Source: G965267335 sp965267335 (GTDB lineage Bacteria; Bacteroidota; Bacteroidia; Cytophagales; JAAEPT01). From it: a stretch of 64,000 bases of DNA. The translations under genes were made by a program, and so were the position numbers. The DNA is taken from the NCBI GenBank assembly GCA_965267335.1, contig OZ253953.1, forward strand, positions 4,278,001-4,342,000. The letters are read 5' to 3'. Under the pieces are notes generated by a model. That model was given only the letters and a program-made list of their open reading frames with translations. It had not been told where the DNA came from and did no database searches. The stretch's first letter is position 1. The number at the start of each line of letters is the position of its first letter. This document shows, piece after piece, positions 35,722 to 44,031 of the stretch.

Positions 35722-36104
35722 GTAACCAATCTAGTAAGTGCCTCATCAAGTATTAAACCATTATCTAAATTTCACGGACTTTTCAAAAACTTATAGTTAG
35801 CTAAAATTCATATGCTTGCCCTGAGGGTAGCACATAATTCGGTGAAAGCCTACTCTCGGCTTTTCCGGCTTTTCTTTGCTAATATTTCTTTTACCTGAAG
35901 GTGCTCCTGAGCCGCTCCCTCATGCTCAAAAACATCTAAATGAAGACCTGCTAGTACACTATACATTGCTCTGTTTACTTTTAAGTTGGATATACAAATT
36001 AGTTTCTAACTATTAAGAAAACTTGGCCATCAGGTTAAAGAATCATCAATTCTATGTATTACAAGTTCATTGATCCTGAACATTTTATTTACGAGCTTAG
36101 TCCA
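35722..36104. other. Intergenic region with nothing firmly identified
   Basis: A 383-bp AT-rich gap. It contains one TTTCACGGACTTTT (35770-35783) that resembles the repeats upstream of the small secreted proteins at 58726 and 59394, but without periodic copies or a phased -7 element. There is also a C/T-rich run near 35855-35890. No tRNA, hairpin terminator or convincing short gene is seen. Confidence 0.4.
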
Positions 36105-36749
36105 ATGAAAACCTTTCTATACAGAGTTATATTACTTAGCCTTTGCTCATGTACTACGCCTCAAAAAATTCTGAAGAATAGTATTAGCTATCATGATCCT
36201 GATAACCGATGGAATTCTTTTCAAGGCACCATCTCACTGAAGAGTAACTTCGGAGAGCAACCAGAAATCATTGATATAAGTCTGAATAATCCCACAAAGA
36301 CAGTTATATATGATAACCAAACTACTGAAGTGAAGGCTATATTTTCAGATACTTCATGTGTAATAGAAAATGGAGATCGTTCCTACGATGAGCTCAGCTG
36401 GACAAGAAATTTCTATCATTTCATTCTTGGCCTACCGATGACACTCAATACTTCAGATGCCAGAATCGGAGAAGAACTGACAACCGACACAATAGGTGGA
36501 AAAACGAGCTGGCGGGTGAAAATTGACTATGAAAAAGAGCAGTGGCATTTCTTCTTTGACAAAAAGACTTATCAATTGAACGGGTTTGCTTTCAATAAAA
36601 ACTTCGAGAAAAAAGCAGAACGAATAATTACCGAAGGCACGACCAAAATCAATGGTATTAATTTCGTCAACCAGCGCACGTGGTGGATCACCACTGACAC
36701 CCTTCACCCAACATTAGGAGGTGTTGACCGAATTATTTTAAGCAAATAG
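36105..36749 (+). CDS. Putative lipoprotein, DUF6503-like
   Basis: A 214-residue lipoprotein. The start at ATG 36105 gives a proper lipoprotein signal (MKTFLYRVILLSLCSC, lipobox LCSC); the frame is open upstream to 36054 but that start would bury the signal. The mature N-terminus (ISYHDPDNRWNSFQGTISLKS) is the characteristic opening of bacteroidetal DUF6503 proteins, and the body is predicted as a beta-sandwich or lipocalin-like barrel (KTSWRVKIDYEKEQWHFFFDKKTYQLNGF). The function is unknown. A terminator-like hairpin follows. Confidence 0.7.
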   Translation: MKTFLYRVILLSLCSCTTPQKILKNSISYHDPDNRWNSFQGTISLKSNFGEQPEIIDISLNNPTKTVIYDNQTTEVKAIFSDTSCVIENGDRSYDELSWTRNFYHFILGLPMTLNTSDARIGEELTTDTIGGKTSWRVKIDYEKEQWHFFFDKKTYQLNGFAFNKNFEKKAERIITEGTTKINGINFVNQRTWWITTDTLHPTLGGVDRIILSK

Positions 36750-36765
36750 TATTTAAAAGGATTTT

Positions 36766-36807
36766 AGCACAGAAAATCGGTTTCTTTTAAAGTCTGTGCT
36801 CCATTTT
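36766..36807 (+). terminator. Probable terminator
   Basis: Perfect 8-bp stem AGCACAGA / TCTGTGCT (36766-36773 and 36793-36800) with a long partly paired loop, followed by CCATTTTT. It ends the lipoprotein transcript 17 bp after the stop. Confidence 0.55.
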
Positions 36808-36842
36808 TATCTCGAACTCACGTTATTTATTAAATTCGCAGC

Positions 36843-37211
36843 ATGGAAAACAGCCCTGAACTAGACGGTAAATATTTAGGATCAATTACAAAAGATTTTG
36901 CAGTGGTCGCAGATACTCTAAAAGAAGCTGCGTATCAATTGAGAGCACGCAAAATATCAGAGCATCCAATTTTCCCCATCGCAAAAGTTGAATTACCCAT
37001 AGGGAAAATGCTAATTCCCAAGGAAGAAGTTCAACTGGAATGGAACTACTACTTTTCCCTTGTTGAAGAATTCTTAGAAAGAAATATTATCCCTGAAGAG
37101 GGAATTGAAAAATTTCAGGAAAGCTACAAGGACCCGGACGAATATTGCTGCCTATTTGTGGTAGATAAGGACTTTACCAATTTTTTGTACGTGCCGTATC
37201 CGGAGAATTAA
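36843..37211 (+). CDS. Conserved hypothetical protein
   Basis: A 122-residue soluble acidic protein without signal peptide. Sequence opens MENSPELDGKYLGSITKDFAVVADTLKEAAYQLRARKISEHPIFPIAKVELPIG and ends in a beta-rich FVVDKDFTNFLYVPYPEN. It looks like an uncharacterised small cytoplasmic protein widespread in Cytophagales; I cannot assign a family function. It is convergent with thiL (12 bp between the stops), an arrangement that may be conserved but proves nothing about role. Confidence 0.65.
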   Translation: MENSPELDGKYLGSITKDFAVVADTLKEAAYQLRARKISEHPIFPIAKVELPIGKMLIPKEEVQLEWNYYFSLVEEFLERNIIPEEGIEKFQESYKDPDEYCCLFVVDKDFTNFLYVPYPEN

Positions 37212-37223
37212 ATATCATACATA

Positions 37224-38261
37224 CTACTGTTTAAAATGCTGCCACCCCTGAGCTTGAATTGGCACTTCGGTTCCTCCCTTGGTAAGTAATTTCACACCGG
37301 CTGATTTTGGTCTTATCTGACCAATCGCAATTACATCCGGTAGTTTTCTGATCTTTTCATACTCTGCCTCTGTTAGAGTAAATAGAAGCTCATAGTCTTC
37401 TCCCCCGTTAAATGCACAAGCATCAGGGCTGATATTAAACTCGAGCGCCACTTCTTTAGTGAGATCATCAATTGGAACCTGTTCGTTGTTTATTAAAATC
37501 CCGACCTCAGACTGAGTTGATAAATGAAATAATTCCGATGCGAGTCCGTCAGAAATATCAATCATTGCGTTTGGCACAACCCCTAACTCCTTGAACTCGT
37601 GAATAATATCAAGACGTGCTTCAGGCTTTAGTATTCTCTCCACCAAATAATCCTTACCTTCCAGTTTTGGCTGCATCTCAGGGTTTTCCAAAAACACCTG
37701 CTTCTCTCTTTCCATCAACTGCAGCCCCATATAGGCAGCCCCCAAGTCTCCCGTCACGCACACTACGTCTCCTTCAACTGCTCCAGATCGCTTGGACACT
37801 TTATCCTTAGCTACTCGACCCGTAGCCGTGACCGAAATTACTAAGCCACTGGTCGATGAGGTAGTGTCCCCCCCAACCAAGTCAACCTTGTAATTTTCAC
37901 AAGCTAATTGTATGCCAGCGTATAGCTCTTCTAATGCCTCAACTGAAAATCGGTTACTGATCGCAATCCCAACCAGTATTTCAGACGGAATTCCGTTCAT
38001 AGCAGCGATATCAGAAACATTGACTGCAACCGCCTTATACCCAAGATGCTTGAGAGGGGTATAGCTCATATCAAAATGAATCCCTTCAACCAGTAAATCT
38101 TTGGTGAGTAACAAAAATTCATCTCCATTGTCGACTATTGCGGTGTCATCTCCGATCCCAAGAATGGTAGAATCATTATTTGTCTTAAGCTTAGTTTTAA
38201 GCCTTTCGATAAGGCCAAACTCACCTAACTCACTAATTTCAGTACGATCATTTTTTTCCAT
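37224..38261 (-). CDS. thiL: Thiamine-monophosphate kinase
   Basis: A 345-residue enzyme converting thiamine monophosphate to thiamine pyrophosphate, the last step of thiamine synthesis. Family signatures: the N-terminal SELGEFGLIERL, the metal/ATP-binding GIGDDTAIVD, the TKDLLVEGIHFDMSYTPLKHLGYKAVAVNVSDIAAMNG stretch, LVGGDTTSS, AMIDISDGLASEL and NGGEDYELLF. Length is normal. Transcribed alone; no TPP riboswitch is apparent upstream (38262-38332). Confidence 0.95.
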   Translation of the reverse strand: MEKNDRTEISELGEFGLIERLKTKLKTNNDSTILGIGDDTAIVDNGDEFLLLTKDLLVEGIHFDMSYTPLKHLGYKAVAVNVSDIAAMNGIPSEILVGIAISNRFSVEALEELYAGIQLACENYKVDLVGGDTTSSTSGLVISVTATGRVAKDKVSKRSGAVEGDVVCVTGDLGAAYMGLQLMEREKQVFLENPEMQPKLEGKDYLVERILKPEARLDIIHEFKELGVVPNAMIDISDGLASELFHLSTQSEVGILINNEQVPIDDLTKEVALEFNISPDACAFNGGEDYELLFTLTEAEYEKIRKLPDVIAIGQIRPKSAGVKLLTKGGTEVPIQAQGWQHFKQ

Positions 38262-38332
38262 GCAGCGAAATTAAGTAATTCGTGGTCTCTATGAAAAAAT
38301 GAGGCTATATTCCGAAGTATATTAAAACCACT

Positions 38333-39421
38333 ATGAAGAAAATACTAACTGTAGTAGGAACACGTCCCAACATTATAAAAATTACTCAATTCAGAAAAGA
38401 GGCCGCTAAGTATCCGGATATTGATTATAAACTCATCCACACCGGTCAACATTATAGCGCCAATATGAATGATGTTTTCTTCGAGGAATTGAAGCTCCAG
38501 CTACCTGACTTTTCACTGGATATCGACAAAAGCTCAGTCCTCAAACAGATTTCAGGAATTATTTCCGGGCTTGAAGAAACTGTGGCTTCCTACCAACCGG
38601 ATATTATGGTGGTTGTAGGCGATGTAAACTCAACTCTTGCTGCCGCCATTGTAGCCAATAAGTCAGGTATCAAACTAGTGCATATTGAAAGTGGTCTTCG
38701 TAGCTATGACAAAGAGATGCCCGAGGAACACAACAGGGTAATGACTGATGCAATAACTGATATCTTTTTTATTACGGAACAAAGTGGATGGGATAACCTA
38801 ATTTCGGAGGGGCACGACAAGGATAAAATGCATTTCGTGGGTAATACCATGATTGATACCCTTGTGGCTTATGATAATGACATTCGAAATTCCAAAGTGC
38901 TTGATCATGTAAACCCATCTCGTGATGACTATGCATTGATGACCATGCACAGGCCTGGAAACGTAGATAACATCCAAGGTCTTCAGAAGCTTTCGGAAAT
39001 TATCGTGGCGTTAAGCAAGGAAATGAAGGTTATTTTCCCAATACACCCGCGCACGAAAAAGAGGCTCGAAGAATTCGGGTTGTCTGATCAGTTCAAAAAT
39101 GACAATCTCGTCCTGGTTGACCCAATGGGTTATCTTGACTTCCAGAACTTAATTTTAAACTCAGTATTAGTCATTACTGATAGTGGAGGTATACAAGAAG
39201 AAACCACCTTCAGGCAAATTCCTTGCATCACTTTACGCCCGAATACGGAACGACCATCCACACTTGAAATTGGTTCTAATACCTTGATGGAATTCGATGT
39301 AGACAAAATCCTTGATACCGTCAATGCCATAAAAAGCGGGACTTATAAATCTTATTCCATTCCTGAAAAGTGGGATGGCAAAGCCACGGAAAGGATTTTT
39401 AAAGTACTATCGGAATTATAA
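38333..39421 (+). CDS. wecB: UDP-N-acetylglucosamine 2-epimerase (non-hydrolysing)
   Basis: A 362-residue GT-B-fold epimerase that interconverts UDP-GlcNAc and UDP-ManNAc for surface polysaccharide. Signatures: VGTRPNIIKITQF at the N-terminus, GQHYSANMNDVFF, VVGDVNSTLAAAIVANKSGIKLVHIESGLRSYDKEMPEEHNR (with the catalytic acids), TMHRPGNVDN, PIHPRTKKRLEEF and TDSGGIQEETTFRQIPCITLRPNTERP. No polysaccharide genes are adjacent, so the pathway it serves is not visible here. Confidence 0.95.
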   Translation: MKKILTVVGTRPNIIKITQFRKEAAKYPDIDYKLIHTGQHYSANMNDVFFEELKLQLPDFSLDIDKSSVLKQISGIISGLEETVASYQPDIMVVVGDVNSTLAAAIVANKSGIKLVHIESGLRSYDKEMPEEHNRVMTDAITDIFFITEQSGWDNLISEGHDKDKMHFVGNTMIDTLVAYDNDIRNSKVLDHVNPSRDDYALMTMHRPGNVDNIQGLQKLSEIIVALSKEMKVIFPIHPRTKKRLEEFGLSDQFKNDNLVLVDPMGYLDFQNLILNSVLVITDSGGIQEETTFRQIPCITLRPNTERPSTLEIGSNTLMEFDVDKILDTVNAIKSGTYKSYSIPEKWDGKATERIFKVLSEL

Positions 39422-39516
39422 AACAGAACATTTTCTTACATGCTACGTATTAAAGTTGAATCACCCAAATGATTTGAACTAGTTAAAGCAAGTTTTACAC
39501 CTCAAATACGTACATT

Positions 39517-39870
39517 ATGAAAAGATCAGCTCTATTATTTATTGCTTCATTCCTATTTATAAATCTCAGTTTTGCAGGCCCGAACAATAAAGGCGGAAAG
39601 TACATGACCGTCACCGTCATTCAAGGTAAAGGACAAACAGAAATACTTGTTCATCAAGGAGGTAAAGAACTGGAGGATAAGGTTGTAAAAACACCAGGTG
39701 ATGACTCCAAAGATATAGATGTAGCGAGAGAACAAGAATATAACGCAGCAATTGATATGCTCAATAAATTTGCTGAAGAAGGTTGGGAAGTGGTGAATGT
39801 GAGTGTCTCAATGGCAGGAAGCGATCAGGTACATCCCTATACTGTGTATCTACTCTGGAAGAAGCATTAA
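39517..39870 (+). CDS. Exported DUF4177-like small protein
   Basis: A 117-residue exported protein: signal peptide MKRSALLFIASFLFINLSFAG, then a small alpha/beta domain ending FAEEGWEVVNVSVSMAGSDQVHPYTVYLLWKKH. The GWEVVNV...YLLWKK ending is the pattern of DUF4177-like domains, in which an amphipathic helix precedes the E-G-W-E strand. Function unknown. Closed by its own terminator. Confidence 0.65.
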   Translation: MKRSALLFIASFLFINLSFAGPNNKGGKYMTVTVIQGKGQTEILVHQGGKELEDKVVKTPGDDSKDIDVAREQEYNAAIDMLNKFAEEGWEVVNVSVSMAGSDQVHPYTVYLLWKKH

Positions 39871-39892
39871 AATATTAAAACCCAAATTTTAC

Positions 39893-39923
39893 GGTCCTGT
39901 GATCTATTTGCAGGGCCTTTTTT
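39893..39923 (+). terminator. Rho-independent terminator
   Basis: Stem GGTCCTG / CAGGGCC (39893-39899 and 39911-39917, one G-U pair) followed by TTTTTTA, 22 bp after the DUF4177-like gene. Its T tract overlaps the stop codon of the convergent AbiEii-like toxin gene. Confidence 0.75.
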
Positions 39924-40596
39924 ATGGGTTCATTTCAATAATTTCCTGCCTGAGCTTTTTAGTAATTATGCCCTGAAGTTCGGCTGGAGTTGGGGAGACA
40001 TCTCCTGATAATTTTCGGATGTTTTCATATGCTATTTTCTCGGATGCACCAACCATCGCCCTCAAGTAAGCCATATCATTTACTTTTCCATTATAAGTCG
40101 CGGCCTTTTTAGCCAACTCATGTAAATTGAAGTTCTTTGAAATTTCAACGAGGTCAAAATAATCCCGATATACTTTCCTGGATAGTATGGCTTCCAGTTT
40201 GCATATAGCTATACCTTCTAATGTTCCAATGGATATGCTGTCAGTGATTTTAGTGGACTTGATTGGCTTCTCCTGGACATCGTTTTGTACATAACTCACC
40301 TTGACATTATCGACTATCATATCGAGATGATTTTCAGAAAGTATATCTACCCGACTAACATCAAAAGTATTTCGAAAAAAGCCAATGATTGCTCCTTGAT
40401 TGTATGTCCCTTTATTATTTGACTTCCATGAAAAAAAATCAAGATCTTCACTATATCGGTGCTGTAAATGACAGGCTAAACCAGTACCACCGATTAAAAT
40501 GAAATGTTTCTGAAAATCAGGTGGGCTAGCTACGAGTTTCTGAAATAAGAGCTTCGTAGCTTCGGGCATCACCTTGCTGGCTTGTTCTATATTCAT
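39922..40596 (-). CDS. Nucleotidyltransferase AbiEii/AbiGii-type toxin
   Basis: A 224-residue protein with the AbiEii signature GGTGLACHLQHRYSEDLDFF (Gly36-Gly37, His46-Arg47, Ser49, Asp51, Asp53), the GG/GS and DxD motifs of minimal nucleotidyltransferases that take part in type IV toxin-antitoxin or abortive-infection systems. RDYFDLVEI (about residues 140-150) is the second conserved motif of the family. Related toxins (AbiEii, MenT) transfer nucleotides to RNA, often tRNA; the target here is unknown. Its start overlaps the upstream XRE-type gene by 71 bp in another frame, a tight arrangement typical of toxin-antitoxin pairs. The region is visibly AT-richer than its neighbours, hinting at acquisition. 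Confidence 0.85.
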   Translation of the reverse strand: MNIEQASKVMPEATKLLFQKLVASPPDFQKHFILIGGTGLACHLQHRYSEDLDFFSWKSNNKGTYNQGAIIGFFRNTFDVSRVDILSENHLDMIVDNVKVSYVQNDVQEKPIKSTKITDSISIGTLEGIAICKLEAILSRKVYRDYFDLVEISKNFNLHELAKKAATYNGKVNDMAYLRAMVGASEKIAYENIRKLSGDVSPTPAELQGIITKKLRQEIIEMNP

Positions 40597-41098
40597 TCTG
40601 GAGCTGATTAAATTTTATGTAGGGGTCAGATTTTGGAAATAACATCATAGTGATATAAATATTCTGACTTTCAAATTGAGGCTGAGCAGAGTATTGACTC
40701 ATCCAACAGTCAATAATCGTTTGTCGTTCATATGATCTCAACAGTAATGAAATATGACTACTACTTCCATACAATATTATTTTTCCAATAAGCTCATTAT
40801 CGGATAAATCTTCATATGACCAATTGAGATGATTACTATATATATATTTTCTTAAATAAGCTTTTATATTATTGGGGCTATACAACTTCCTCCAGAAGGC
40901 ATCAGGCCTCAATCCATAATAAGGTAAAAGCCTCATAAGTTTTTCAATTGTAGGTGATACTACACCATTTTCATATTGATGTAGGTTCTTTATGTCAACT
41001 CCTGAATTCTCCGAAATATCCCTTAAGGATACCCCTTTAGATGTCCGGGTGGAGTGAAGCAACTGACCAACCAGGGCACTATGTACGCCAATTTCCAT
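40526..41098 (-). CDS. XRE-type HTH protein, probable cognate antitoxin of the AbiEii-like toxin
   Basis: A 190-residue protein with an N-terminal lambda-repressor-like HTH (about 8-65: LHSTRTSKGVSLRDISENSGVDIKNLHQYENGVVSPTIEKLMRLLPYYGL) and a C-terminal helical region with no recognised domain (about 75-190). I place the start at ATG 41098; a TTG two codons earlier is possible. The gene precedes the toxin and overlaps it by 71 bp in a different frame, the expected position of an antitoxin. Classical AbiEi antitoxins have a winged-helix domain plus C-terminal domain; here an XRE-type HTH takes that place. An inverted repeat at 41118-41133 overlaps the likely promoter and is a plausible autoregulatory operator. 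Confidence 0.75.
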   Translation of the reverse strand: MEIGVHSALVGQLLHSTRTSKGVSLRDISENSGVDIKNLHQYENGVVSPTIEKLMRLLPYYGLRPDAFWRKLYSPNNIKAYLRKYIYSNHLNWSYEDLSDNELIGKIILYGSSSHISLLLRSYERQTIIDCWMSQYSAQPQFESQNIYITMMLFPKSDPYIKFNQLQNEYRTSQQGDARSYEALISETRS

Positions 41099-41117
41099 AA
41101 ACAAAAATAATTATTTG

Positions 41118-41133
41118 TTGGTAAATATACCAA
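41118..41133. promoter_or_regulatory. Candidate operator of the XRE/AbiEii pair
   Basis: Perfect inverted repeat TTGGTA-AATA-TACCAA. On the minus strand TATATTTA (a near match to TAnnTTTG) lies within it, 24 bp before the ATG at 41098, so a bound repressor would block the promoter. Confidence 0.5.
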
Positions 41134-41213
41134 TTATATTATCCAAACATGATCCATACACCTATTATTCTTGCCGCGAAATCATATCTTTCAATCCTTG
41201 ATCCCGAAAAACA

Positions 41214-41618
41214 TTATTTCAGACCCTGACACAACTCAATTAGTACCCCATTCACATCTTTGGGATGTAAAAAACAGATCAACTTATTATCTGCTCCTGC
41301 TTTTGGTTCGTTATTTAACACCGTAAATCCTTCCTCCTTCATCCGCTGAATCTCTGCCTTGATATCATCTACCTCAAAAGCGATGTGATGGATTCCCTCT
41401 CCTCTTTTCTCTATGAATTTCGCAATTGGGCTCTCTGCGGTTGTTGCAACCAATAACTCCACTTTGCTTTGACCCAGCTCATAAAAAATGGTCAATACTC
41501 CTTCCGATTCAACTTCTTCCTTTTTAGTAGGCTGAAAACCCAAAACTCTGGCAAACACCTGAGTGGCATTCTCTTCTGACTTTACCGCTATACCGATGTG
41601 ATCTATGTGTTTGAGCAT
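41214..41618 (-). CDS. mce: Methylmalonyl-CoA epimerase
   Basis: A 134-residue glyoxalase-fold (VOC) enzyme that racemises methylmalonyl-CoA in the propionate/succinate route. Typical sequence: MLKHIDHIGIAVKSEENATQVFARVLGF, ELGQSKVELLVATTAESPIAKFIEKRGEGIHHIAFEVDD, and LICFLHPKDVNGVLIELCQ at the C-terminus, with the metal ligands His7 (in DHIGIA), His in GIHHIAF and Glu near the end. Single gene; the mutase genes are not nearby. Confidence 0.93.
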   Translation of the reverse strand: MLKHIDHIGIAVKSEENATQVFARVLGFQPTKKEEVESEGVLTIFYELGQSKVELLVATTAESPIAKFIEKRGEGIHHIAFEVDDIKAEIQRMKEEGFTVLNNEPKAGADNKLICFLHPKDVNGVLIELCQGLK

Positions 41619-41649
41619 ACACTATTTTGTTGACTAGAACAGTTTTGAT

Positions 41650-41657
41650 TAATTTTG
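41650..41657 (+). promoter_or_regulatory. Candidate -7 promoter element for the A-type Fe-S carrier gene
   Basis: TAATTTTG fits TAnnTTTG. It lies 60 bp before the ATG at 41718, giving a leader of about 55 nt; a -33 TTTG at the usual distance is not clear. Confidence 0.4.
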
Positions 41658-41717
41658 CGTTAATTATTTATAAAAGCAAGCCCAAAACCTTTTGGGTTTG
41701 ATTAAGTTTACAAATCT

Positions 41718-42044
41718 ATGATCACGGTTACAGACAAAGCGAAAGACAGAATCCTTGAACTACGCAAGGAAGAAGGCTATGATAATAGCTACCAGGTGAG
41801 AGTTTCCGTGAAAGGCGGAGGCTGTTCAGGGCTCATGTACGACCTTGACTTCGACAACAACATTGAAGAAGCTGATGAAAAATTTGAGGACAAGGGTATT
41901 ACCATCCTCTGTGACAAAAAGAGTCTTTTGTATCTGTTAGGAACTACGCTTGATTTTTCTGATGGTTTGAACGGAAAAGGATTCCAATTCATCAACCCCA
42001 ATGCAACCAGAACCTGTGGTTGTGGAGAAAGTTTTTCAGTCTAA
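41718..42044 (+). CDS. A-type iron-sulfur carrier protein (IscA/SufA/ErpA family)
   Basis: A 108-residue HesB-type scaffold/carrier that delivers [Fe-S] clusters. The three conserved cysteines are present: GGGCSGLMYDLDF and the C-terminal pair in TRTCGCGESF. The region FSDGLNGKGFQFINPNATRTCGCG is diagnostic. No other suf/isc gene is adjacent, so I leave the symbol blank among iscA, sufA and erpA. Confidence 0.92.
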   Translation: MITVTDKAKDRILELRKEEGYDNSYQVRVSVKGGGCSGLMYDLDFDNNIEEADEKFEDKGITILCDKKSLLYLLGTTLDFSDGLNGKGFQFINPNATRTCGCGESFSV

Positions 42045-42128
42045 AACAACAACTTTTACTTATTTGATTCCCCCCTGTTATCACACAGGATCAAATGGTG
42101 TGACTCAATTATGTTGGTGTTTGAATTT

Positions 42129-44021
42129 TTAGTAGGCCCTGACTGTCTTTCCTTCCATGAAGTTCACAAAAGCCTTATTCACTACCTTGTTGCCTCCGAA
42201 AGTCGGATAGTCTCCAGTAAAATACCAGTCTCCTGTGTGATTGGGGCATGCTTGATGTAATCCTTCTACAGTTTGGTAAATAACTTGTACTTCTGCTTTG
42301 ATGTCCTTTGGCCTTACTATTTCTGCTATCTTATCCTCTATTTGCTTGTCTGAAAACAAACCATAAAGCTCCTTCACGTAATTTGGAGAACCTTCTCTGG
42401 ATATTTTGGAGCGATTACACTTATCATATACATCGTCCAATTTAAACTCTTGTTGAGACTCCTTCAACAATTCAAGTAGCGCTCTGAAAGCAACAAACTC
42501 CTTCATCTTGGACATATCAATACCATAACAATCGGGGTACCTAATGGCCGGAGCAGAAGAAACGATAATAATCTTTTTGGGGCCCAGACGATCCAGCATC
42601 TTGATAATGCTCTTTTCTAATGTGGTACCACGGACAATCGAATCATCGATTACGACCAAAGTATCAACCCCCTTCTTGATCACTTCATAAGTCGTATCAT
42701 ATACGTGAGCGACCATATCATCTCGGGCATTATCATCTGTGATAAAGGTCCGCAGTTTCACGTCTTTGATAACCAGTTTTTCAATTCTGGGTTTTAAACC
42801 GAGAATGCGATTTAGCTCTTGTTCATCCGTTTCCTTATCCTTGATAATTGCCTTTTTCTTTACTTTCAGCAAATGGTCTTCCAGACCTTCAATCATACCC
42901 CAGAAAGAGGTTTCGGCAGTATTTGGAATGTAAGAAAAAACCGTGTTTTCTAAATCATAATCTACTGACTCCAAAATCTGAGGAACCAGATTTTTTCCGA
43001 GCTTCTTTCTTTCGGCATAAATCTCGGGATCTGTCCCTCTTGAAAAATAAATCCTTTCAAAAGAACAAGATTTTTTCTCCAATTGATCAATAAACGGCTT
43101 TTCGGAGAACTCACCACTCTTTTCTATAATCAACGCAGACCCGGGAGTCACTTCCTTAATTTCATTGAAATCAATATTAAACGCTGTTTTGATTGCCGGC
43201 TTTTCAGAAGCTACAACCACAATTTCATCATCAGCATAATAGTACGCAGGCCTGATACCAGCCGGATCTCGTGCCACAAAGGATGCTCCGTAGCCAGTTA
43301 GTCCGCACATGGCGTACCCTCCGTCAAAGTCTTTACATGATCGCCTTAATACTCTTTGTAAATCCAACTCATCCTGGATAATACCTGATATTTCCTGATT
43401 GGTATATTGATCCTTATACTTTCTGAAAATTCTTTCGTTCTCCTCATCCAGAAAGTGACCGATCTTTTCAAGTACAGTAACCGTATCAGCCTTCTCTTTT
43501 GGGTGCTGACCTAGTTCAACTAGCTTATGAAATAAATCATCGACATTGGTCATGTTGAAGTTACCCGCAACAACTAAATTTCTACTTCTCCAGTTGTTCT
43601 GTCTCAGGAATGGATGACAACTTTCAATACTGTTCTTTCCGTGGGTTCCGTATCTTAAATGCCCTAACAGTACCTCACCTGTAAAAGCTACATTTTCCTG
43701 TAGCCACTTTCCGTCCTTCTTCTTGTCTTTGTTCCTTTTAAGTGATTTTGAAAATTTTTTATCGACCCGTTTAAAAATATCTGAAATCGGGTTTGGTTGA
43801 ATCGACCTGTAGCGACTGATGTATTTAGTTCCCTGCGGAACGTCAATTTTTATAGTTGCCAGCCCGGCCCCATCCTGACCTCTGTTATGCTGCTTCTCCA
43901 TCAAGAGATACATCTTGTTGAGCGCATAAAAGGGCGTGCCGTATTTGTCTACATAATAGGAGTATGGCTTGCGAAGGCGAATAAGTGCGATACCGCACTC
44001 ATGTTTTATTATGTCACTCAT
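42129..44021 (-). CDS. Amidophosphoribosyltransferase, PurF-like (long bacteroidetal form)
   Basis: A 630-residue class II glutamine amidotransferase fused to a phosphoribosyltransferase domain. The nucleophile Cys9 is in MSDIIKHECGIALIRL, with KQHNRGQDGAGLAT and LGHLRYGTHG following; GGYAMCGLTGYGASFVARDPAGIRPAYYY is the later glutaminase part, and the PRPP loop is VVIDDSIVRGTTL. It makes 5-phosphoribosylamine from PRPP and glutamine, the first step of purine synthesis. It is longer than E. coli PurF (~505) and has an N-terminal extra stretch after Cys9 and a long helical part at about 380-430; similar long copies occur as second PurF paralogues in Bacteroidota. It follows nuoN by 10 bp and may be co-transcribed. 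Confidence 0.88.
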   Translation of the reverse strand: MSDIIKHECGIALIRLRKPYSYYVDKYGTPFYALNKMYLLMEKQHNRGQDGAGLATIKIDVPQGTKYISRYRSIQPNPISDIFKRVDKKFSKSLKRNKDKKKDGKWLQENVAFTGEVLLGHLRYGTHGKNSIESCHPFLRQNNWRSRNLVVAGNFNMTNVDDLFHKLVELGQHPKEKADTVTVLEKIGHFLDEENERIFRKYKDQYTNQEISGIIQDELDLQRVLRRSCKDFDGGYAMCGLTGYGASFVARDPAGIRPAYYYADDEIVVVASEKPAIKTAFNIDFNEIKEVTPGSALIIEKSGEFSEKPFIDQLEKKSCSFERIYFSRGTDPEIYAERKKLGKNLVPQILESVDYDLENTVFSYIPNTAETSFWGMIEGLEDHLLKVKKKAIIKDKETDEQELNRILGLKPRIEKLVIKDVKLRTFITDDNARDDMVAHVYDTTYEVIKKGVDTLVVIDDSIVRGTTLEKSIIKMLDRLGPKKIIIVSSAPAIRYPDCYGIDMSKMKEFVAFRALLELLKESQQEFKLDDVYDKCNRSKISREGSPNYVKELYGLFSDKQIEDKIAEIVRPKDIKAEVQVIYQTVEGLHQACPNHTGDWYFTGDYPTFGGNKVVNKAFVNFMEGKTVRAY

Positions 44022-44031
44022 TATTAGAGCT

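Noticed and set aside
35770..35783. TTTCACGGACTTTT similar to the CGGA repeats of the small-protein promoters.
   Set aside because: Only one copy, no 24-bp phasing and no TAnnTTTG at the conserved distance.
42063..42095. Hairpin TTTGAT...CCTGT-TATCAC-ACAGG-ATCAAA between convergent genes.
   Set aside because: Bulged stem without T tracts on either side; too weak to call a terminator.
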